Assembly (NCBI RefSeq): GCF_019655855.1
Contig: NZ_BPFX01000009.1
Coordinates: forward strand, 1 to 64,000
Direction of reading: 5' to 3'
DNA length: 64,000 nucleotides
Source: Pseudomonas paralcaligenes
Lineage (GTDB): Bacteria; Pseudomonadota; Gammaproteobacteria; Pseudomonadales; Pseudomonadaceae
How positions within the stretch are numbered: the stretch's first letter is position 1; each line of letters begins with the position of its first letter. A model generated the notes under the pieces. The model was not told where the DNA came from. It did no database searches and saw nothing but the letters and a program-made list of their open reading frames with translations. Positions 16,081-25,300 of this stretch are shown one piece after another. The position numbers and the translations under genes were made by a program.

Positions 16081-17454
16081 CTAGATCATCCGTACCTTGA
16101 CCGCGCGTCCCTTGATCCGGCCGCTCTGCAGGCGCTGCATGGCCTGGCGGGCGACGGCGCGGTCCACCGCCACGTAGGCCTGATAGTCGAAGATGGCGAT
16201 CTTGCCCACCTTGTCGCCGGGGATGCCCGCGTCGCCGGTCAGCGCGCCGAGGATGTCGCCGGGGCGCAGCTTGTCCTTGCGCCCGGAGGCGATGCACAGG
16301 CTGTGCATCGGTGGCAGCAGCGGCTCGCCCTTGTCCTTCAGCTCGCCGAGCAGCTGCCAGGTCAGCGGCGCTCCCTGCAGTTCCTCGATGGCCTGGGCGC
16401 GATGGGCCTCGCTCGGCGTTACCAGGGACAGGGCCAGGCCCTTCTCGCCGGCGCGGCCGCTGCGGCCGATGCGGTGGATGTGCACCTGCGGGTCGCGCGC
16501 CAGCTCGACGTTGATCACCAGCTCCAGGCCGGCGACGTCCAGGCCGCGGGCGGCCACGTCGGTGGCCACCAGCACGCTGAGGCTGCGGTTGGCGAACAGG
16601 GTCAGCACCTGGTCGCGGTCGCGCTGCTCCAGGTCGCCGTGCAGGGCGGCGGCGGAAATCTTCTCCGATTCGAGCAGGGCGGCCAGCTCGTCGCACTGCT
16701 GGCGGGTGGCGCAGAAGGCCACCGCCGGCTGCTTGCGGAAGTGGCGCAGCAGGCGGATCACCGCCTCCATGCGCTGGTTCGGCTCGATCTCGTAGAAACG
16801 CTGCTCGATCTGCCCGTCGTCGTGCAGCGCCTCGACCTGCACCCGCTCCGGCTCGCGCAGGAAGCGCGCCGCCAGCTGGCCGATGCCTTCCGGGTAGGTG
16901 GCGGAGAACAGCAGGGTCTGGCGCCGCGCCGGGGTCTGCTCGATGACCTCGGCGATGCTGTCGAAGAAGCCCATGTCGAGCATGCGGTCGGCCTCGTCCA
17001 GCACCAGGGTGTTGAGGCCGTCGAGTTTCAGGGTGCCCTTGCGCAGGTGTTCCTGGATGCGCCCCGGGGTGCCGACGACGATGTGCGCGCCGTGCTCCAG
17101 CGAGCCGATCTGCGGGCCCAGCGGCACGCCGCCGCAGAGGGTGAGAATCTTGATGTTGTCCGAGGCGCGGGCCAGGCGGCGCAGCTCCTTGGTCACCTGA
17201 TCGGCCAGCTCGCGGGTCGGGCACAGCACCAGTGCCTGGCAGCCGAAGAAGCGCGGGTTGAGTGGGTGCAGCAGGCCGATGCCGAACGCGGCGGTCTTGC
17301 CGCTGCCGGTCTTGGCCTGGGCGATCAGGTCGCGCCCCGCGAGGATCAGCGGCAGGCTGGCGGCCTGGATCGGCGTCATCTCGGCGTAGCCGAGGGCGGC
17401 GAGGTTGTCGCGCATGGCGGCGGACAGCGGCAGGGAAGCGAAGGCGGTGGTCAC
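16081..17454 (-). CDS. dbpA: DbpA, DEAD-box ATP-dependent RNA helicase specific for 23S rRNA
   Basis: 457 aa. Helicase motifs in order: Q motif (YAEMTPIQ), I (AKTGSGKT), Ia (PTRELA), II (DEAD), III (SAT), and in domain 2 HGDLEQRDRD, VATDVAARGLD and HRIGRSGRAG. The C-terminal RNA-binding domain ends RIKGRAVKVRMI and is typical of DbpA, which acts in 50S assembly at helix 92. Translation starts at a GTG at 17454; longer open reading upstream overlaps the acyltransferase. The acyltransferase lies 59 bp upstream and the GGDEF gene 13 bp downstream on the same strand. Confidence 0.93.
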   Translation of the reverse strand: MTTAFASLPLSAAMRDNLAALGYAEMTPIQAASLPLILAGRDLIAQAKTGSGKTAAFGIGLLHPLNPRFFGCQALVLCPTRELADQVTKELRRLARASDNIKILTLCGGVPLGPQIGSLEHGAHIVVGTPGRIQEHLRKGTLKLDGLNTLVLDEADRMLDMGFFDSIAEVIEQTPARRQTLLFSATYPEGIGQLAARFLREPERVQVEALHDDGQIEQRFYEIEPNQRMEAVIRLLRHFRKQPAVAFCATRQQCDELAALLESEKISAAALHGDLEQRDRDQVLTLFANRSLSVLVATDVAARGLDVAGLELVINVELARDPQVHIHRIGRSGRAGEKGLALSLVTPSEAHRAQAIEELQGAPLTWQLLGELKDKGEPLLPPMHSLCIASGRKDKLRPGDILGALTGDAGIPGDKVGKIAIFDYQAYVAVDRAVARQAMQRLQSGRIKGRAVKVRMI

Positions 17455-17513
17455 GGAAAGGGCCTGACGGAAATGATGCCCAGAAGTGTAACAGGCCCCG
17501 GCCCGGTGCCGGG

Positions 17514-18401
17514 CTAGACCTGTTCCTTCAGTTCGGCGATGCGCCGGTCCTTGTCCTGCCACAACTGGCTGACCCAGGTCTGCACGCGCAGGCGGAATTG
17601 CGGGTCGCGCTCGTAGTCGCCGTCCCACAGCGCCGGGTCCAGCTCGCGGGTCTGGATGTCTATGATCACCTTCGGCACCTGGCCGCTGATCAGCTTCCAG
17701 AAGCCCGGCGGGCGCAGGCCCGGGTAGACCAGGGTGACGTCGAGCAGGGCATCCAGCTGCGGGCCCAGGGCGGCCAGGGTGAAGGCCACGCCGCCGGCCT
17801 TGGGCTTGAGCAGGTGCTGGTAGGGCGAACCCTGCTGTGCCTGCTTGGCCGGGGTGAAGCGGGTGCCTTCCAGGTAGTTGACCACCGTCACCGGCAGGTC
17901 CTTGAAGCGCTCGCAGGCGCGCTTGGTGATTTCCAGGTCCTTGCCGGCCATTTCCGGGTGCCTGGCCAGGTAGGCCTTGGAGTAGCGCTTCATGAAGGGA
18001 TAGTCGAGCGCCCAGAAGGCCAGGCCGAGGAGGGGCACCCAGATCAGCGCCTGCTTGAGAAAGAACTTGAAGTAGGGCGTCTTGCGGTTGAAGGCCTGGA
18101 CCAGCGCGGGGATGTCGACCCAGGACTGGTGGTTGCTGATCACCAGGTAGGAGCGGTCGCGGCGCAGCCCCTCGCCGCCGCGGATGTCCCAGACGGTCGG
18201 CGTGAGCAGGGCGAAGATCAGCTTGTCGACCTCGGCCCAGGTTTCCGCCACCCACATCACGCCGCGAGAGCAGGCGTTGCGCAGCGCCTTGCCGGGCAGC
18301 ACCAGCTTGAGCAGGGCGATCAGCAGCAGCGGGCCGATCAGGACCAGGGTGTTGAGCAGCAGTAGCAGGACCACGCTGCAGGCGGTGAGCAGTCGGCGCA
18401 T
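17514..18401 (-). CDS. Lysophospholipid acyltransferase family protein (YihG-like)
   Basis: 295 aa inner-membrane protein of the PlsC superfamily. An N-terminal hydrophobic helix (VVLLLLLNTLVLIGPLLLIALL) precedes the catalytic NHQSWVD box and the EGTR substrate motif. It probably acylates lysophosphatidic acid or a related acceptor. Length and layout match E. coli YihG better than PlsC. It may head a unit with dbpA 59 bp downstream. Confidence 0.85.
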   Translation of the reverse strand: MRRLLTACSVVLLLLLNTLVLIGPLLLIALLKLVLPGKALRNACSRGVMWVAETWAEVDKLIFALLTPTVWDIRGGEGLRRDRSYLVISNHQSWVDIPALVQAFNRKTPYFKFFLKQALIWVPLLGLAFWALDYPFMKRYSKAYLARHPEMAGKDLEITKRACERFKDLPVTVVNYLEGTRFTPAKQAQQGSPYQHLLKPKAGGVAFTLAALGPQLDALLDVTLVYPGLRPPGFWKLISGQVPKVIIDIQTRELDPALWDGDYERDPQFRLRVQTWVSQLWQDKDRRIAELKEQV

Positions 18402-18610
18402 GGGGACTCCTTGTCGCTAGGTGGCGCCATGATAGCCGGGCGCGGGGAAATGTCCCGCCCGATCGCGCCCGCGCATGGCGTGACGCCGGCCCACGCAGCC
18501 CGCGACGCTACGCTCAAAGCGAAATAAAAGTCGCTGATGGCAATGTGCCCCGTTTCGTCCTGGCGTATTCTGGGGAAAGAATCGGACAACCATTCAGCGG
18601 TCCATCCATC

Positions 18611-19855
18611 GTGCTCAAGCGTATTGCCGTCTCCGAGCTGGTGCTCGGTATGTATATCCACGAGTTCTGCGGTTCATGGATGGACCATCCCTTCTGGCGG
18701 GGGCGCTTCCTGCTCGACAACGAGCGGGACCTGCAGCGCGTGCTCGACAGCGACGTGAACGAAGTCTGGATCGACGTGAGCAAGGGCCTCGACGTGCCGG
18801 CCGGCCACGTCAGCCAGAGCCTCGAGGAAGTCGAGGCGGAGGCCGAGGCGCGCCTGCTGGCCGCCGAGAGCCGCACGCCGCCGGTGCGCACCAGCCTGGA
18901 TCACGAGGTGCAGCGCGCGCTCAAGCTGTGCGCCCAGTCCAAGGCGGCGGTGGTGCAGATGTTCAGCGATGCCCGCATGGGCCAGGCCATCGTGCTGGAG
19001 CACGTGGCCGAGCTGGTGGAGGAAATCTCCGACTCGGTGCTGCGCCACCCCAACGCGCTGATCAGCCTGGCGCGGCTGAAGACCTCCGACGAATACACCT
19101 ATATGCACTCCGTGGCGGTCTGCGCCCTGATGATCGCCCTGTCGCGGCAGATGGGCCTGCCCGAGGAGCAGGTGCGCGAGGCCGGCGAGGCGGGCCTGCT
19201 GCACGACATCGGCAAGATGGCGATCCCCGACGCCATCCTCAACAAACCGGGCAAGCTCACCGACGTCGAGTTCGGCACCATGCGCCGCCACCCGGAGGCC
19301 GGCGCGAAGATGCTGCTGGAGTGCCGCCAGGTCAGCGCGCTGGTGCTCGACGTGTGTCTGCACCACCACGAGAAGTTCGACGGCTCGGGCTACCCGCACC
19401 GGCTGGCCGGCGAGCAGATCAGCCTGTTCGCGCGGATGGGCGCCATCTGCGACGTGTACGACGCCATCACCTCGGACCGCCCCTACAAGAAGGGCTGGGA
19501 CCCGGCCGAGTCGATCCGCAAGATGGCCGAGTGGAAGGGCCACTTCGACCCACAACTGTTCCAGGCCTTCGTCAAGTCGATGGGCATCTACCCCATCGGC
19601 TCGCTGGTGCGCCTGGAGAGCGGCCGTCTCGGCGTGGTGGTGGAGCAGCACGAGAAGTCGCTGCTCACGCCGCGGGTCAAGGTGTTCTTCTCCGCCCGCT
19701 CGAAGCTGCCGATCCCCCAGGAAGTGATCGACCTGGCCAGGCTGGCCGGCCGCGACAAGATCGTCGGCCGCGAGTCCGCCGAGGAGTGGGGCCTCAAGAA
19801 CATCGAAGAGCTGTGGTCGGGCATTCCGACCGGCAAGGGCTCGATCTTCGACTGA
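18611..19855 (+). CDS. Cyclic-di-GMP phosphodiesterase with DUF3391 and HD-GYP domains
   Basis: 414 aa. N-terminal DUF3391 domain (ELVLGMYIHEFCGSWMDHPFW) and C-terminal HD-GYP domain with the metal-binding HDIGKMAIP, LNKPGKL, HHHEKFDGSGYP and DVYDAITSDRPYK motifs, all intact, so hydrolysis of c-di-GMP is expected. The GTG start at 18611 gives the conserved N-terminus; an ATG at 18545 would add 22 unlike residues. It is divergent from the acyltransferase-dbpA-GGDEF unit, so synthesis and breakdown genes for the same messenger sit within 5 kb. Confidence 0.9.
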   Translation: MLKRIAVSELVLGMYIHEFCGSWMDHPFWRGRFLLDNERDLQRVLDSDVNEVWIDVSKGLDVPAGHVSQSLEEVEAEAEARLLAAESRTPPVRTSLDHEVQRALKLCAQSKAAVVQMFSDARMGQAIVLEHVAELVEEISDSVLRHPNALISLARLKTSDEYTYMHSVAVCALMIALSRQMGLPEEQVREAGEAGLLHDIGKMAIPDAILNKPGKLTDVEFGTMRRHPEAGAKMLLECRQVSALVLDVCLHHHEKFDGSGYPHRLAGEQISLFARMGAICDVYDAITSDRPYKKGWDPAESIRKMAEWKGHFDPQLFQAFVKSMGIYPIGSLVRLESGRLGVVVEQHEKSLLTPRVKVFFSARSKLPIPQEVIDLARLAGRDKIVGRESAEEWGLKNIEELWSGIPTGKGSIFD

Positions 19856-19888
19856 GTCTCCGCAGTCTTTCCTCACCTTTCCTTCGCT

Positions 19889-19910
19889 GGCGAACGCTGG
19901 GCGAACGTTG
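19889..19910 (+). repeat. Tandem 11-bp direct repeat, possible response-regulator site
   Basis: GGCGAACGCTG followed directly by GGCGAACGTTG. The 11-bp phase fits an OmpR/PhoB-type dimer site. It lies about 100 bp before the HAF-repeat gene, and a related pair occurs at 27787-27802. Confidence 0.45.
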
Positions 19911-20009
19911 CTCCGGATGATGGCTGGGGCAGGCGGCGCTCTCGTGTCGGGAGAAGCAGCAAAGGGGAGCGTCGCCTGCACTCCACGGCAGACGACACGG
20001 TGACGAGGG

Positions 20010-21122
20010 ATGAAGGATCTGAAGTACCAGGCATGGCCCGTGAGCCCCGCGCTGACGGCCCGGCTGCTCGCGGCGGAGCCGGAGTTCGTCGGTCTGGAGC
20101 GCATCGCCGGCCTGGCCGGCGACGGTTACCTGCGGGTGGCGGCGGTGAGCGCGGACGGCCTCCACGTGGTGGGCATGCTCGCCGACCCGGCGGACGCGCT
20201 GAGCATGCGCGCGTTCATCTGGACCCGCGCCGGCGGCCTGCAACAGCTGGGCGGCCTGAACGGCGGGCGCTACTGCTCCGCCGAGGCGATCAGCGCCTAC
20301 GGCCGGGTGGTGGTCGGGACCGCCGAGGACGGTGACGCCGAAGGTGCCGACCGTGCCTTCCGCTGGACCCGCCAGGGCGGCGTGTTCAGCCTCGGTACGC
20401 TCAACTACGGACGCTATTCCCAGGCCTACGCCTGCAGCGCCGATGGCCTGGTGGTGGTCGGCGATGCCGCCGACGGCGCGGCCGGCCACGCCTGCCGCGG
20501 CTTCTACTGGACCTTCGCCACCGGCATGCGCAGCCTCGGTGCGCTCAACGGCGGCCTGACCAGCCACGCCTGCTCGGTCAGCGCCAACGGCCGGGTGATC
20601 GCCGGATACGCCGACGACGGCGAGCGCGACAACGCCCGCCGCGCGGTGCGCTGGACCGAGGCAGAGGGGCTGCGCAACCTCGGCACCCTCAACGGCGGCC
20701 ACTACTCCATGGCCACCGCGGTCAGCGCCGACGGCCGTGTCATCGTCGGTGTCGCCACCGACGGCCATGCCGGCGAGGCCCTGCGCGCCTTCGTCTGGCG
20801 CGAGGAGACCGGCATGCGCGGGCTCGGCGGGCTGAACGGCGGGCTGATTTCCCGCGCCAACGCGGTGAGCGCGGACGGCTCGGTGGTGGTCGGCGTGGCC
20901 AGCGACGGCCGCGCGGCCGACGAGGACCGCGGCTTCGTGTGGACCGCCGAGGGCGGCATGCGCACGGTGGAGGCCTGGCTCTACGAACATTCTCTGGCCG
21001 CGGCGGCGGTGCCGGTGGTGCAGGCCACCGGGGTCAGCGCCGACGGGCAGATGCTGGTCGGCCAGCTGGAGGGCGAGCGGGCGTTCGTCGCCAGCGTGCG
21101 GCCGCGCTGGCCGCTGTTCTGA
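20010..21122 (+). CDS. HAF-repeat protein, predicted seven-bladed beta-propeller
   Basis: 370 aa, made almost wholly of about seven units of roughly 48 residues (first near residue 43, last one partial). The consensus is AVSADGRVVVG, an acidic DG-rich loop, RAFxWT, GMRxLGxLNGG. The periodicity suggests a seven-bladed propeller. No signal peptide is visible, so it is either cytoplasmic or exported by a non-Sec route. The ATG has GAGGG immediately upstream, an unusually short spacing. It is isolated between the HD-GYP gene and creB; function is unknown. Confidence 0.75.
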   Translation: MKDLKYQAWPVSPALTARLLAAEPEFVGLERIAGLAGDGYLRVAAVSADGLHVVGMLADPADALSMRAFIWTRAGGLQQLGGLNGGRYCSAEAISAYGRVVVGTAEDGDAEGADRAFRWTRQGGVFSLGTLNYGRYSQAYACSADGLVVVGDAADGAAGHACRGFYWTFATGMRSLGALNGGLTSHACSVSANGRVIAGYADDGERDNARRAVRWTEAEGLRNLGTLNGGHYSMATAVSADGRVIVGVATDGHAGEALRAFVWREETGMRGLGGLNGGLISRANAVSADGSVVVGVASDGRAADEDRGFVWTAEGGMRTVEAWLYEHSLAAAAVPVVQATGVSADGQMLVGQLEGERAFVASVRPRWPLF

Positions 21123-21189
21123 GTTTCGGGTGCCAGGGAAGGCGCCCATCCTTCGTTCGATTTCCATGGGTCCACAGGGACGTGGCCCA

Positions 21190-21580
21190 CCCTATTCGCT
21201 GGGGAGGTGGTTGTGCAGGAGTGGCTGATCGTGGGTGGTCTGGTGGTGGTGTACTGCAGCGGGCTGTATGTGGCGGGCAGGGTTCGCCTACCGGGATGAA
21301 ATCGGCGCTTTCAGAACCTGCCTCCGCGGCTATTTCTCCTGGACGGGGCGTAGGGTGCGCCGTGCGCACCGATAAACCGGCAACTTCAATGTTCGGTCGT
21401 AGCCCGGATGAAATCCGGGAGCGATCTGCACTTGTGGTCCGCCTTGTTGGCCGTTTGCCCCAATTGAGTGGCTGGCGAGTGTCGTGGACCTTGTAGGGCG
21501 CCTGGGCGGCATTCCGATTGGTCGCGAAGCTGCTGTCTGTCTTGTTCGCGGACAAGTCCGCTCCCACAGAGCTGGAACTC
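21190..21580. repeat. Cluster of interspersed repeats upstream of creB
   Basis: The 547-bp gap before creB holds at least three repeat types: GTAGGGTGCGCCGTGCGCACC at 21350, a GTAGCCCGGATGAAATCCGGG unit near 21400 (with a related CCGGGATGAAATC copy near 21290), and the 26-bp sequence at 21496-21521 that recurs exactly at 52842-52867, followed by TTCGCGGACAAGTCCGCTCCCACA. No gene is evident. Confidence 0.7.
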
Positions 21581-21669
21581 ACCCGAACATCGCCTCTACG
21601 GCAGTGCGATTGACTCGGCGTGGCCGGTTGCGGCACCTTGCCGGCTTCATGCCTGCCTGCACGGACGCT

Positions 21670-22353
21670 ATGCCTCATATCCTCATCGTTGAAGACGAAG
21701 CTGCCATCGCCGACACCCTGGTGTTCGCGCTGCAGGGCGAAGGCTTCACCACCACCTGGCTGAATCTGGCCGAGGCGGCGCTGGCGTTTCAGCAGCAGAC
21801 GCCGGCCGATCTGCTGATCCTGGACGTCGGTCTGCCCGACATCAGCGGTTTCGAGGCGTGCCGGCGGTTGCGGCGGTTCTCGGAGGTGCCGGTGATCTTC
21901 CTCACCGCGCGGGATGCCGAGATCGACCGGGTGGTGGGGCTGGAGATCGGCGCCGACGATTACGTGGTCAAGCCGTTCAGTCCACGGGAAGTGGCGGCGC
22001 GGGTCAGGGCCATTCTCAAGCGCATGGCGCCGCGCGCGACCGAATTGGCGGGGGACAGCGCGCCGTTCCGGGTCGATGCCGAGCGGGTGCAGATCCACTA
22101 CCGCGAGCAGCTGCTGGTGCTGACCCGCCACGAGTTCCGCCTGCTGCAGACGCTGCTGGCGCAGCCGGAGCGGGTGTTCTCCCGCGAGCAGTTGCTGGAC
22201 GCCCTGGGCGTGGCGGCCGATGCCGGCTACGAGCGCAACATCGACAGCCATATCAAGAGCCTGCGCGCCAAGCTGCGCCAGGTGGCGGCCGACGCCGAGC
22301 CGATCCAGACCCATCGGGGCCTGGGGTACAGCTACAGCCCGCGTCAGGCCTGA
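21670..22353 (+). CDS. creB: CreB, OmpR-family response regulator
   Basis: 227 aa. Receiver domain with IVEDE, phospho-acceptor in LLILDVGLPD, Thr in FLTARD and Lys in VVKPFSPRE. A winged-helix DNA-binding domain follows (LTRHEFRLLQTLL, SREQLLDALG, ERNIDSHIKSLRAKL). Partner of the CreC kinase; in P. aeruginosa CreBC links penicillin-binding-protein inhibition and metabolism to creD expression. It ends 10 bp inside a convergent 1255-codon gene that separates it from creC, an unusual arrangement. Confidence 0.9.
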   Translation: MPHILIVEDEAAIADTLVFALQGEGFTTTWLNLAEAALAFQQQTPADLLILDVGLPDISGFEACRRLRRFSEVPVIFLTARDAEIDRVVGLEIGADDYVVKPFSPREVAARVRAILKRMAPRATELAGDSAPFRVDAERVQIHYREQLLVLTRHEFRLLQTLLAQPERVFSREQLLDALGVAADAGYERNIDSHIKSLRAKLRQVAADAEPIQTHRGLGYSYSPRQA

Positions 22354-25300
22354 TCGATCTCCTGCTCCCCGTATCGAACCCGCATTTCCTCCAGCCGCGC
22401 TTCGGCCTGCGGTGACGGCTGCCAGCGCTGGCGGGTGGCGGCCAGGCGCAGGCTGAGGGAGCCGGCGCCGAAGCGCTCGGCCAGCGCCTCCGCCTCGTCC
22501 AGCAGGGCCAGGGCGCGCGCCGGATTGTCGCTGGCGAACAGGGCGTCGGCCTGCAGGCGCAGGGTTTCCGGCAGCAGGTAGAGGTCGCTGCGCTGGTGCG
22601 CGACGCCTACCGCCTGCTCGGCGCGGCGCAGCAGCTCGTCGTGCCGGCCGAGGCGAGCCAGGGCGTCGAGCTGCAGGGTGGCCAGCGTCACCTCGATGAT
22701 CGGCATGCTCTGGCGGTTGCCGTCGATGCCGCGCTGCAGCGCCTTCAGGCCTTCGGCGTCGCCCTGGGCGACGCGGGACCAGCCGACCATCACCGTGGCG
22801 ATGTCCTCCCACAGCTGCAGGCCCTTGCCGCGGCTGTGCAGCAGGGTTTCCTCGGCCATGGTGGCCACGGTATCCGCATCGTCCAGCAGGCAGTGCAGCA
22901 TGCAGGCGAACACCAGGGCGTGGCAGATGGCGTTGGCCGAGCCGTGGGCGCGCACGTCGTCCAGCAGCTCGGCGCACAGCCGCCGGGCGCGGGCCGGGAA
23001 GCCCTCCACCCAGAGGCCCAGGCACAGGTAGGCGCGGCTATGGACCAGCGGGTCCTCGCCGAAACCTACGACGCAGGCCTGGCGCGTGGCCGGGTCGCAC
23101 AGGGCGACGATGGTCTCGGCGATGGCCCGCGACTCGGCCAGCGGCCGGCTCCAGAAGGCGCCGCCGAGGTGGCACATGTGGCCGAGCAGGCGCAGCGGCA
23201 GCTGCCCGCTCTGTTCGGCGGCGGCCAGCACCTGCTGGCCGAGCACGGTGGCTTTGTCGAACGAGTCGCAGCAGCCCCAGACGCCCACCAGCGCGCGGAA
23301 CGACGCCTCCGGCTGCTGCAGCAACTGGCCCAGTTCCAGGGCGCGGGAGAAGGCCGCGCGGGTGCTCGCCGCGCCATACCCGGCCGACGAGTTGAGGGCC
23401 GCGCCCAGTGCCAGTTGCAGGCCCAGTTCCTCGCCGTCGCGCCAGGGCGAGGCCGGCAGCTGTGCGAGGCAGCCCAGGGCGCGTTGCAGGTGGTCGGCGG
23501 CCTCGCGGTTGGCGGAGAAGCGCTGGGCGTTCTCGCCCGCCTGGCGCCACAGCGGCAGGGCCTGTTCGTGCAGCCCGGCCTCGCTCAGGTGGTGGGCCAG
23601 CTGCGCCGGGGCGTGCTGGCAGCGCGCCGGGAACAGCGTCTGCAGGGCCTCGGCGATGCGCGCGTGGGTCTGCCGGCGCTGCGCCCGCGGTTGCGCCTGG
23701 TAGGCGGCCTGGTGGACCAGGGCGTGCTTGAACTGGCGCAGGCTGGCCTGGCTGCCCGGCTCGATCAGGCCGGCGCGAAGCAGGGCGTCGAGGTCGCTTT
23801 CCAGCCGCTCCGGGCTCTGTGGGTGCAGGGCCTGGATCAGTTCCAGGTGGAACTCGCGGCCGATGCAGGCGGCGAGCTGGGCGGTGGTGCGGGCCTCGCC
23901 GAGCTGGTCGATGCGCGCCATCAGCAGGTCGTTGAGGGTCAGCGGGATGGCGCCCTGGTCGCCGCTCTCGGCCACCCAGCGCACCAGTTCCTCGATGAAC
24001 AGCGGCACCCCGTCAGCCAGCGCCAGCACCTGGCGCAGCTGTGCTTCGCCGAGCCGCTGGGGCAGGCCCTCGACCAGCGCCCGGGCCATGTCCGGGCTCA
24101 GGTGCGGCAGCTCCAGGCCCTGGGCGCCGAGTTCCTCCAGCGCCTGGGCGGGGAATTCGGGGCGCGCGCTGAGCAGCAACAGCATCGGCCGCCGTTCCGG
24201 CTCGCGGAACAGGCGTTCGATCAGTTGCAGGGTGGAGGCGTCGGCCCAGTGCACGTCCTCGATCACCAGCAGCAACGGCTGGCTGCGACCGGCGCGGACG
24301 ATGGTCAGCAGGGTTTCGAGCATGCGCGCGCGCCAGGCCTCCCGCGGCATGCCGGTCACCGTCGAGCCGCCCGGCAGCGGCAGGCCGAGCAGGTCGGCGA
24401 TCAGGTCGCGGCCCTCGGCGTCCAGCGCGAACAGGCGCTGCAGCACGCCGTCCAGCTTGAGGTAGCGCTGCTCCGGGCTGCTGCGCGGCACGAAGGCGCA
24501 GAGGTGGGCGATCAGCTCGGCCACCGGGAAGAACGGGTCGCTGGCGTGTGGTTCCAGGCAGCGCAGGGCGACCTGCTGGGCGGGGTGACTGGCGCTGAGG
24601 CGCCTGCTCAGTTCATGGAACAGGCGCGACTTGCCCACGCCGGGGTCGGCGCGCAGCAGCACGCAGGCGCTCGTGCGCGCCTCACGTACCCGGCGCCAGG
24701 CGTCGAGCAGGTGGTCGAGTTCGGCGTCGCGGCCGACCAGCGGGGTGAGGTGCGGCTGTGCGGCGAGCCGGTGGCGCACGCCGCTGGCTTCCTCGGCGTG
24801 ATACAGCGCGCCGGCGCCGGGCAGGTTGCCGGGCAGCGGCAGGCAGCGGAAGTAGCCTTCGATCAGGCGGTGGGTGGCGGCGCTCAGCGCCACCTGCTGG
24901 TAGCCGGCGTGCTGGCGCACCTGCACGGCGATGTCGGAGGTGACGCCGGTGGCGTCCGGCAGGTGCTGGCCCGGCGCGGTGACGATCAGCCCGGTGTGCA
25001 CGCCGCAGCGCACCTGGGCCGGGGCGCAGGCCTGGGGCAGGGCGAGGGCGGCCTGCACGGCCAGGCGCGCGGCGTTCTCGCGGGCGCGCGGGTAGCCGAA
25101 GTAGGCCAGCAGGCCGCCGCCGAGGGCCTGGGCCACGTGCCCGCCGTGGGCGCGGATCACCTGCAGGCACTGGGCCTGGGGCGCTTCCAGGCGCTCCAGC
25201 GCTTCCTCCGGGTCGGCGCAGCCGGGGATGGATATCTCGCAGTACAGCACGGTGACCTGGCGCCGCTCGGCCGGTGGCGGCGGCACGGCCACGGCGCAGG

